Assembly (NCBI RefSeq): GCF_041734735.1
Contig: NC_134901.1
Coordinates: 28,766,857 to 28,830,856 of the forward strand
Length of the DNA stretch: 64,000 nucleotides
Reading direction: 5' to 3'
Source of the DNA: Babylonia areolata
Lineage: Eukaryota > Mollusca > Gastropoda > Neogastropoda > Buccinidae
Both the position numbers and the translations under genes were made by a program. This document shows, in pieces, positions 24,208-35,429 of the stretch; within the stretch, counting starts at the first letter, position 1; every line of letters starts with the position of its first letter. Under the pieces are notes generated by a model. That model saw only the letters and a program-made list of their open reading frames with translations, had not been told where the DNA came from and made no database searches.

Positions 24208-24681
24208 CACCTTTCTGGCAACCTATCATTATTCAGTACAGAGTCTGTCAGATTTACTGTACAGAGTCTGTCAGATTTACTTCTTTTTGACACAATATCA
24301 TTATTGAGTGCAGAATCTGTCAACATAACTAACACCACATCCTTCCTGGCACAATATCACTATTCAGTGCAAAATCTGTCAACATAATTAACAACATGCT
24401 TCTTTCTGGCACCATATTGTTATTCAGAATAGAATCTGTCAAAATAACTAACACCACATCCATCCTGGCAAAATATCACTATTCAGTGCAAAATCTATCA
24501 ACATAAGTAACACCACCTCCTTCCTGGCAAAATATCACTATTCAGTGCAGAATCTGTCAACATATCTAACACCACCTCCTTCCTGGCAAAACATCACTAT
24601 TAATACGAGTATTCAGTACAGAATCTGTCAAAATAACTAACATCACCTTTCTGGCACATTATCATTATTCAGTGCAGAATC
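24208..24681. repeat. minisatellite, about 59-base unit, 7-8 copies
   Basis: The unit is 'ttcagtgcagaatctgtcaa' then 'cataactaacaccacctcct' then 'tcctggcaaaatatcactat'. Copies diverge moderately. It starts right after the GT microsatellite. Confidence 0.9.
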
Positions 24682-24828
24682 GATCTCCATGGTTGGCACA
24701 GTACAGAGAAAGGTTGATGGGTGTGATCAACAGACCCACACCCAACACAGCAGTAAAAGTGCAGGGTCTGACTGATTAAAAGTGATTCACACCTGCTTGG
24801 CACTGTCGCACAGGACACAGAGCAACCA

Positions 24829-24855
24829 AAAAAAAAAAAAAAAAAAAAAAAAAAA
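24829..24855. repeat. poly(A) run
   Basis: About 27 consecutive A on the plus strand. Confidence 0.9.
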
Positions 24856-25123
24856 TGTCACACCTGGCTAGAAACCAGCGGTCAGCTGGGTGCAATGGAC
24901 TGTTTACATGCACATGTATGTACTTTACAATAAGAAAAAAACGAAAGAGAGAAAGTGAAAGGAAAAAAAAAACTGAAAAAAAATTACAAAAAATAAAAAT
25001 AAATCATTAAATGTATAAATAGATGAATAAATGCATGCAACACCAAATCCCACGTCCAGACACAAAAATTCCAAGCCAGCAGAAACAACACCCCTGCACC
25101 ACTACTACCCCTCACAACACAAG

Positions 25124-25530
25124 TGATGGCCTGGGAGTGATGGCCTACAGGTAACGCGTCCGCCTAGGAAGCGAAAGAATCTGAGCGCGCTGGTTTGAAT
25201 CACGGCTCAGCCACCGATATTTTCTCCCCCTCCACTAGACCTTGAGTGGTGGTCTGGACGCTAGTCATTCGGATGAGACGATAAACCGAGGTCCCGTGTG
25301 CAACATGCACTTAGCGCAAATAAAAGAACCAGCGGCAACAAAAGGGTTGTTCCTGGCAAAATTCTGTAGAAAAATCCATTTCAATAGGAAAAACAAATAA
25401 AACTGCACGCAGGAAAAAATACAAAAAAAAAAGGGTGGCGCTGTAGTGTAGCGCCCTGGAGAGAGCAGCCCGAATTTCACACAGAGAAATCTGTTGTGAT
25501 AGAAAGAGAAATACAAATACAGAACACACC
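25124..25530 (+). mobile_element. tRNA-headed SINE (family B), well preserved
   Basis: Head: 'ggcctacaggtaacgcgtcc' and 'gcctaggaagcgaaagaatc' with B-box-like 'ggtttgaatcacgg'. Centre: 'gagtggtggtctggacgcta' and 'ggatgagacgataaaccgag'. Tail: 'ggttgttcctggcaaaattc' and 'cacagagaaatctgttgtga'. This is the fullest copy of the family in the window. Frames read across it are not genes. Confidence 0.85.
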
Positions 25531-25788
25531 ACCACTACCCCTCACAGCGAAACAGCTACCAAGCTAACCTTCTCCCTTCTTTGTTGTTTGCTTTCTATCT
25601 TCCCCATCGATCAGGAAACCAGCACTTTTTGCCTGCTAAAGATGTGATAAGTAAACCTATACCTGACTGTCATCAGCAGCAGAACAAAGGCTCTGACAAA
25701 GTAATCCTGATCTGCTTGACAAGGCAGGTGACATCGTAGTGTTAAACCCAGAGAGTGCAGTTTGAACCTGAGGGGGGCTAGTATGAGG

Positions 25789-25831
<43 letters not shown>

Positions 25832-28713
25832 ATGGAGTGAGCATGTGTATCTTTTCATTACTTCATATATCACTGACATTCTTAACATCCTTCACGCACA
25901 CCATACCCCTTTCCTTCACACCTGCTGTCTAATTTATTGCAAGCGCTTCAGGCTTGGAATGAATAATGTGCAAGTAATGTCTATGGAATGTCACAAGATG
26001 GGTCACCAGAGTGTGATCTTCAAAGGTGACCCATACTTTGCATCACGCAGACTATTCCTAGACGAAATGCAATGGGTGATGACGTTTTACAGGGGGCAAC
26101 ATTGTACCCTGCTATTACACCCCTGAATGTTTCACTGTAAACTGTCTGTGACTTAATACATACTGACTGTGTATACCTTGTGTTTCACAAGTAACTGACT
26201 GATTGTGCATACCTTGTGCTCCACAAGTAACTGTTCCGCTCAAACTCAAACTCAAACATCAAATCTAAAAGGAATATTTGTCTCCAAATACACAAAAATA
26301 CTCTGCTGGGACACATTTATAAGATGTCCACCATATATATAGGAAGTTTAAAATAATATATAAAAGCTGCAAAATTCAGTATTGTTCAATCTGAAACAGA
26401 TTGTTTTTTCCTTTTGTGATTAACACAACAACAACACAATAAAAACAAGTGCCATGTACATAAAAGCAGCAAAAATTACTACTAACATGACAACAACTGT
26501 GTAACAAAGGATAAAAAGAACACAATGTGATTCCCATGATAATCTGTTCCCCTCAGATTGATCTCATTGGTCAGTTTTGGAAACCATCTCTGCTCAGGGT
26601 AATGATAAATTCATTGTGACCTGCATAAGAAACCATACTAAATATGCAGGCGTAAAACATTACTTCTGACATTCTTCATGTTGATATGGTAGATTAAAAC
26701 AAAAACAACAAGACCGGAGTTGCTTGTTTCTGGGACTGTCTGCCAGGAAAGAAAATCATGAGTGCTGTAACCTTCTTTCTTTCTGTGGTTGTGGGTTGCA
26801 GTTCCTATATACACTCATGTCTGTCTTTTGACGGCCATGCCTCATTTTCGAGGGCAAGTGCTGCAAATGACAACCGACAGTTTTCAAAAGTTTGGAGAGA
26901 TTCTTGCATGAGAATAAAGCACAAAATGGATTTTGTACAAGTAAAGAAAGTGCATGGAAAGCAAGTGGATAATAAAGAGTGAAACTCTGCATCTATTCAT
27001 GAATTAACCATATCCAGCCGAGTCACTCAGTTGCACCAAAAGATTAACATACCACGGAGAAAGATCCAGGTCACTGTTCAGATCATAAAAGAGGGTCAAA
27101 CAGGAGAGTAAAAAAACATCCTTCATGACAGATGTCAGTCATAAAGGCAAATTTCTAGCAGCTCCCTCCACTTCCGTGCTTGGGGTGAGTCCTGTCAAAG
27201 TCTCTGGGGTTGGTAGATTCAAGTCATTGGGGGGATGTGGCAGCTGCCTCACTTTGGAGTAGCAGGGGGTGGGGGGATGGGGAGGCACTCACTCAGTTTG
27301 GTATTGTGACCAAGTGATTTTTTGTCGTCAGTAGGGGGCTTAGTAGGTGGTGTCCTTAGTATGTTGAATCAGAACAGGCACTACTGAACACCACCAGACT
27401 CAGCAGCAGTGCAGCGTCTCCTATCGTGTGTGGCCTCCTAGCGACCTAAACGCTGATAGCTCCTTGTAGACTGCTGGTGCTGTAACTGTGACAGACAAAC
27501 CCAGATGTGGCCGTGTACTGGGGGGACTCAGAATGAGCGGCATGAGAGTAATGCTACTGAAAACAATGCAGAAAAGGGGGCAGTAACACAATGTCTAAAA
27601 GAAAAATTCTGGCAATGATGCACCAGTACAGAGAGAAAACACAAGCACTTATAAAAAGAAGATGCTATCACCAGATTTTCAATGACTCCCAGAATGACTA
27701 CATTACCTTCACAGAGCCTGCACAGAATCCAGCCAGGCACCAGAACCTCTGATGATGAACTGTCCACAGCTCTAAAGACGGAACAAGAAACCATGCAGCA
27801 GCAACAAAAGATTGACTTCAGATGAGGCAGTACTAACACCTTAGAGCGAGGATACAGAAAATATACCTACACTTTAGTGAGTTCTCACAAGCTGCTGAAC
27901 CTGTATGTGTACAGCCAGAACCAGCATATGAAAAATTTCCAAATCTGTGGGAAATAACTGGTCCTTTTCATGATGACCTTGTTATTGTTTCGGTTTATTA
28001 AAAGTTTGACTGATCAAATAAAAAGGTAAACGGATGGAAAAAAAACAATCCTCAAAAACTCATAACTTCCCAATCAATTTGACTAAAGGAATCAACGACT
28101 GGAGTATCAAAATACCATATGTAAAACCAGCAGTTTCTCACAAACAGACAAACCTGTTTATATCACATGTAGAAAAACAGTTTATATGACACAGTCAGTG
28201 CACAGCAGCTCAGAATTACCTGCTGCAAATCCATACCACTGATGTGCATACAAACAGGATTTTTCACTGAGAAGGAAGTCATAACCCTGTCTACACCTTT
28301 CTCCTCCTCCTTCACACACAAACACCAAAGCACCACCTCTCACAATACAATGTTGTCAGATACTTGAACACACATGTAAATTACATTCTTTTTTAATTAG
28401 GTTCTTTGTCATTGACTGTAGTTTTCAAACCCTAGGTTGATAAGAAGTTATTCAGTACTTTATTTTAACAATCATTATTCATCTTGAGCATATATCAATA
28501 TTTATATTCGTGGATATGCAATGTTATAACACCTTAGATGAGGAGGGTAATATCAAATATGTAGACATATGTTGGCGATTCCGGAATATATGAAAGCAAT
28601 GCAACAATCTCTGAGGAAGCCCTGCAAAGATGGAAGACACTTTTCTTGCATCACTGATCAGCTTCCGGAATTGATGGAATCACAGTTCTTCTTTGTGGGT
28701 GGATTTCTGAAAG

Positions 28714-28716
<3 letters not shown>

Positions 28717-28757
<41 letters not shown>

Positions 28758-28790
28758 GCGCGCATGCACACACACACACACACACAGAGT
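28717..28790. repeat. (CA)n microsatellite
   Basis: About 70 bases of CA with CG interruptions. Confidence 0.9.
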
Positions 28791-29422
28791 GAGCAAAAGC
28801 AAGCATCAACAGAAATGCACTTACATCTATAACACTGATGTCTTTAGCAAACCCATATTCCTGAATCACTCTGACCAATCACAAAAAAAAAGGAAAAAAA
28901 AAAAGAAAAGAAAATCAGAATCCTGTACCCAGCACTAATAGCAACTTTTTTTTAGGTATGGTCGATTTCCTCTGGCAGGTGGCCTCATGGCAACACAAGA
29001 CAGACAGACTGCTGGTGCACTTGGACTGCAGCAGAATGAACCTGCATTGTGTGTGCAGAAGCCACAACATATAAACTGTGCCATGAAATGGGGCAGTAGG
29101 AAAAAAACAAAGGAGAAAGAAAACTTGTTTATATGCTGCAATGTTTTTTCTTTTTTTTTTCCATAGGGACCTCCTTCTCTTTTGTAATTTCATAATGAAA
29201 ATAGAAAGAATAAACAAATGCTTTAAACTACAACACCGATTGTTCCTGCTGGGTTTTTTTTTTTCTCTCTTTAAAATAACAAAGAAGTCACATACCAGAT
29301 TTTTCATACATTTGTTTTCAAGCATATCTTTTTCATAACTTTTCTTCTGAACAGAATTGTTTTTCTATTCACTTCTGATTTCACCTAAAATGATTTATCC
29401 ACCACACAGTACAACATTTTAC

Positions 29423-29533
29423 CTTCTTCAACCTCCTACATTCACACACTGAATCGTAGGAGTCTGTTGGATGTTGCAGCAGTTCAAAGTCACTGCCGAC
29501 GACTGGCTTCGATTTCAGTCTCTTGGACAACTC
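29423..29533 (-). CDS. POGLUT2: POGLUT2/3 exon 9, C-terminal CECRR block; true end unresolved
   Basis: Acceptor GCTTTCAG. Encodes [20 protein letters not shown] then [17 protein letters not shown], equivalent to human 'CTCHRKKTKDEL'. A donor-like GTAAAA follows 29423. Without splicing, the frame continues 13 residues to a TGA at 29383-29381 and has no KDEL. With splicing, a tiny last exon with the retrieval signal would be needed. I searched 27000-29420 on the minus strand for a D-E-L-stop and found none. Confidence 0.85.
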
Positions 29534-29886
29534 CTGAAAGCAGAGACACATAAGAATGTTATGAAATGTGTTTATGTCTTTTTAAGACAGAAAAAGACAC
29601 ACCTTATGTCAGATAAAGAGATGTCTTCTAGAGGAGGAGGAGGAGGGGGGGAGGAGGAGGAGGAGGAATCAACAAAAAAAAAAACAAGCAACAACTTTAA
29701 GTTGACTTACTACACCTGGCATGTTCCATCTCTACCTTTTCTTCTTCTTCTGCTTACCGTTTTCCCCTTTAAATGTGATTGATATGCTTCTCATTTTATT
29801 TTATTTAATCTCATGAAAATCATGAAATTATCATCTGAAGTCCCTTCTTTTTTATGTGATTGATATGCTTTTATTCTTATTGGTTG

Positions 29887-29926
<40 letters not shown>

Positions 29927-32900
29927 TATGTAAATCATGTAATTATTATCTGAAGGACCACCTGTCTTTGTGTGATTGATACACATTTAACTCTATCTGA
30001 AATTTCTCCTCCCTAACCCCCACTCTCTTCCCACCCCATGCCACCTTGCTTCTGTTTGCCAGTGTGGTGCTTTCAGTGAATGTGTTTCGGTCTTGGGTAA
30101 TATGCACAGGTGCACATGGAAGGGTGAACAAACAACATGACAACAACATCCTGCCTTTCTCAACACTTGTGCAATTAACCCTCTTTGTTCACTAAGTTTT
30201 GTTCTCTTTGTTTGCTCATGAGCTGCATGCAACTCCCATGTTCAGATGTTTGTACAAGTGGGTTTTTTACACCCCACCATGAAGTGAACCACACTCTGTT
30301 TTCCAGGGTGTGCTTACTGGGTAGGTTCTCGTTTCCATTACCCACAAGACAACGCTGAAATGGATGACGGGATCTTTAACGGACAGATTTGATCTTCTGC
30401 ATGTGTATACACATGGAGGGGGTTCAGGGCCAGCACTACTAGCACGTCTGCACATCTGCTTACTTGGGAGATCAGAAAAATCTCCACCCATAACCCACCA
30501 CTGAGATTCAAACCTAGGACCTTGAGGACTGAAAATCTACCGCTTTAACCATACATCTGTTGTGTCTTCTGCCTCTGAGAACTGGAGACAACTCTCTTCA
30601 GAACAAAGTATAAAAAGAAAATATTTTTAAAAAGAACGAAAAGAAGAAAAGAAACCACACAAACATTCAATGGATAATGAACAGGAAAAAAACAAAACTA
30701 ACAAAGACGTAGACAATAACAGCAAAACACAAACATGCAACCAACCTCGAAAAGTTTGACATGGTAGCACAAGATTTCAGAAGGATGTAGATTCTCTCTT
30801 GCAAACTGCTGCGCATTCTGTGCAATTTTCTGAGCCTGCAAACAAGCAAGATGTTGACAACATTTCTGCAAGACTGGCAAACATCAAGGGAAAAAGGAAA
30901 CCCGACAGATAATAAGAAACAAACAAACAAACACACAATCAATCAACAAAACACACAAAAAGAAGAAAAAAAGTATTCAACATTGAAAACCTGACATTGA
31001 ACTAATTTTTCTTAAAGAAAAAAAAACAAAAAGAAAAAAAATATTGAACACAAAACAACCTGATAAAATTTCATGGAATTAATCCAGTTACAACAAAACT
31101 AAGGTAAGCACAAACTGCCTGCTGTTTTTTTTTATTACTGATCCTTTTTTCCTGGTGTTGTAACCTATTTGTACCTCCCCTTGGTTTTTACCCCAGGGTC
31201 AAATCTGAGAAACTGAAGTGAACTGAACTCAAAGCAAACCTCTTCATCATGATCACGGGCCCACTGTATCTTCTCCAGAAGGTCACTGAGGTCGTGCTTG
31301 ATGGGAATGTAGTGTTTCCATGGTGACAAGCGTTTGTAGAAGTGCTCGTAGTACTCTGACTCCTGCTTCAGTACAACAGAATCACCCGCCATAAGGTACG
31401 GAAATCGGTAGGCAGCAACTGTGCCATCAATGTTGAGTTGGTACTTGCTCTGAAAACAATGTGCACGTTGAATTCAGTCGTTGCACAGGAAAGAAAGCAC
31501 CATTTTCAGAAATAATAAAAGTTAAAATTATGAATACAAAAACATACCCAAAAAGGGGATTTTTCCTAAACATATTCATTTGTTTGGGATAAGGCAAAAT
31601 GGAAAAAAAAAAAGAAAGCAAAAAAGACCCCCAAAACAGGAGCAACAGAAAATTTCTTGAGAGTGAAATTTCAGGACTAAATAAGGGTAGGCACTTCAGT
31701 TAACTTTCCAGGTAGGACACATCAGTTAATTATGATACAACTCCTTAAGAGGCGCTACAAAAACAACGCATTAAACCCACCCATATTCATTCCTAACACC
31801 TGACAGCAAGGTTCTTGTACAAACCTTCCCCCTCCCTGCACATTCTAACTTCCAAAAGTGTTTACACTCGGGTCATACCCATCTCTACCACTACAAATGA
31901 AACACATTTCTTACACTCACAATCAAGAAATCATTCTTCCGAGACGCTCACCTTGAAGAAATCATTCTTCAGTGACGCTTACCTTGAAGAAATCATTCTT
32001 CAGTGATGTTCATGATCAAGAAATCATTCTTCAAGTGACACTCACCTTGAAGAAATCATTCTTCAGTGATGCTCACGATCATGAAATCATTCTTCAGTGA
32101 CACTTACCTAAAAGAAATCATTCTTCAGTGACACTCACCTTGAAGAAGTCAAAAAACGACACAGGTTTCACGGTGGGTCCATATTTCTCCTCATTCTTTG
32201 GAAAGAAGAACATGAAGGTCAAGGCTGCATCCACCATGTCAGGGTGTTTCTGACTGAGCTCTGCCAACTTCAGCCGCTCTTTGCGACTGTCCCGGCCTCG
32301 CCAGAAGGCGATCTCTGACTTGTCTGCCCATTTCGGACCGGTGTTGGCTTGAACTGAGAAGATATCCAGGGTCACCCTGTACAGAATTGATCAATATGTA
32401 AAATAGAAAATAAAGCAATATGTACAGAGAAAGGAATATGTTCAATAAAATGCATGAGTATCTTCATGCTTATATGGTAAAGTATACAAGCTGATTTACC
32501 TCACACATGGCCATGCCCACACTCACACCCTAATTACACACTTTTTTTTTGTTAATGACAGTTTTTTTCCATGTGAAATAAACTTAATGAAATGTATTCA
32601 CTGCAAGTGCTAATATTATAAGCGAAAAAATTCACTGAACATGACAAATCAGAAAATAACCCAAACCACCTTCAATCTAATCTACAGAATGACACATTAA
32701 TTCAATGGTACAGCATATTTTTCCAAACTGTTTAAAATGACTTTTTTCTCAGGCATAAACACTATTTACACAGCATGACACTACTCATAATAAACCTACA
32801 CAGTGCAAAATAACACTACAGCTATTCCTAACTTAACTATTGTTAATACCCTCTAAAAACTTCCTGCCAACTCTACCCTCTGGCATTCAAAGCAACCCTC

Positions 32901-34867
32901 CCAAATCTTCACCTTCACCAATCCCTTGGTGTCTGCTGATGTCGTTGGGACACCGGTGAAGACATGGCCACCACTCTCCTCCACCTGTCCCTGTCCTCCA
33001 CTGCTCTCTGGGATTCTGCCAGGTTCATGCCTGTCCATTCTTAGATATTATCTACCCAACTCTTCCTCTGTCTTCTTCATCTGTAGCTTCCTCTGACTGT
33101 CCCTTGCAAGCTGGTCTTTGCAAGTCCTGTTGAAACATGTCTGTGCCACATCATTTTCCATTTCTTGATGCCTGTAAAGAGGTCATCATGAGGTTCTGTT
33201 TATTGCTTGTTAGATCTTGCCATCAATGTCATCCTCAAAACGCAGATTGGTGGTTGTTCTTCCCCCAGTAGAAACTTTGCCTTCATGATCTTCCAAGGCA
33301 TCTTCCATAATCCCCTCCAGAAAGACACTGAAGAGGGTGGGTGACAACTGGCATCCCTGAAGCACTCCAACCATAGTGTGAAACAATTCTCCCTTGTTCC
33401 CATTCAGGAACACAGCGATTGTGGCCTTGCAGAATTGTTTGATCAATTGGACAAGGCTGGCATTGGTGTTGTATATCCTCATGCAGACCATAAGGCAGCA
33501 TGCCACACCCTGTCGAAGGCCTTATTCAAGTCAACAAATACGTGATAAAGGTTTTGTTAGTGCTGGAGGTACTTTTTACTGATTATAAAAATATCTGATT
33601 ATCTGTTTGTTGGTGCTCCACCCTGTCCGGAATCCTGCCTTCTGTTCAGCAATGATCATCTCTGCTTCAGGTTTCAGTCTGGTCAGTAGGATTTTCAGCA
33701 TAACTTTGCTTGGATGGTTTATCAAGCTGATGATACGATAGACCTGGCCTCTCAAATCTGCATAAATTAAACTCTTTCACCGCAAAGTTTCTGTGTGAAA
33801 ACACTCCCCAATGCCAAATATTTTTTGATATGATGCTTTCAGTCACAGGCATCGGTTCATGTCAAAACAACACAATGAACTTGTTCACTTCAAACTCCAC
33901 CTGGGCGCAAAGGTTAGTCATTGTTCTATTGGTGGGAAACTGGCTGCAGCTGTTGAGCTTTGTTACAATGTGAAAAATGGTCTTATTAACATGACCCCTT
34001 GATGTCAACAAACGTCACCTGTGGCGGTGCACTGTCTAGTCAACTTACGTTGCCTACTGGGGTGAAAGAGTTAGAAGGAAAAAAAAAGATAATTAGCAAT
34101 CCTACCTGCCAAGCATCTCTAAAGTGGCTTCTGTGATGTCATAAGTGGGCATGATGATGTCATAGGTGGTGTCAGAGCCACACCAGGACAGGATTGGAAC
34201 AGCGCCCTGATCGGGTTTCCGCTGCTCCAAAGGCCAGTCACCCAGGTTGACAAAGAACTCCACATCAGGTAACCGCACCTGAACGTACACCCACAAGAAC
34301 TGTGACTGCTGTGGGGACGGTGTGTGTAGGGGGGGTTAGGGGGGTGGAGGTGGGGGGGGGGGGTGAGTGCTATGGGGATGAGGGAAAAGGTGGTGGTGGA
34401 AAAAGGGGGGTGGGGGTGGGGTGTGAGTGCTGTGGGGATTGGGGAAAGGAGCTGGGGTGGGGGTGAGTTGGTTGATTAGTCTTTTTTCTTTCTGTATGGC
34501 ATTGTTAGTATTTGTTTTTAAATCTGTACACCTTAATATATTTATGTGTAGGCTTATGATTATGTGTGTGTGCCAGTGTGTGTGTGTGTGTGTGCAAAAG
34601 TGCTTATGCTTGAACTGTGAGTGTGTATGTGTGTGTGTGGAGGGGGGGTGGGGGGGGGGGAGGTATTTACAGATGAAACTGTGTGTACACATATGTGCTT
34701 TAGATTTATTGAGCATCATTTTCTTCAAATGTTGGTTTTCATACAAGCACTACTTTAAAAAACATTTTTTTGTTTGAGTCATAGTTATGTGTATAGTGCT
34801 CCAAAAATATCCTTAAATAATGTTGTCTTTTTCCTCTCATCCAACTTATGTGTTTGCATGTATATTC

Positions 34868-34898
<31 letters not shown>

Positions 34899-35381
34899 AA
34901 CACACACACACCCCTTTTAAAATATAGCCTTCATTTAGAATGCAATGAAAAACACTAAATATTTTTTTTTAATATAAAAAAGAAACAATAAAATGAAGGA
35001 AAAATACGTCTAGATCTCTTGAAACTTTGGCATCAAGTCTGGGGACAATTTGAAAAGGTTCATGAAAACTTTGGAAATCCTGGTTCAGACATGTTGCACA
35101 CAGTACACATGCAAGAATCACACCCTATCATGTACCAGGAAAATCAAATCAACCTACCGCAATATCGGACACGTTTTCTCCGCCTTCCATAGCTTCACAT
35201 ACCTTTCTGACAAGCGACATTAAAATGGCGTCCATGAACATTTTGAAGTCCACAATGTCTCCGTGTGTTTTGCGATACACCTGACAAGGAAAAAAATTGT
35301 TTTGATAAAAACAATAATTGTGATTTGTTATATATCAAACTTCAATGTCATACATTTCGCATGACAAGGGGTTTAAACTGA

Positions 35382-35429
<48 letters not shown>

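Noticed and set aside
34336-34777. Pro/His-rich or Val/Cys-rich open frames
   Set aside because: Produced by G-rich and TG/CA simple repeats in a POGLUT2/3 intron.
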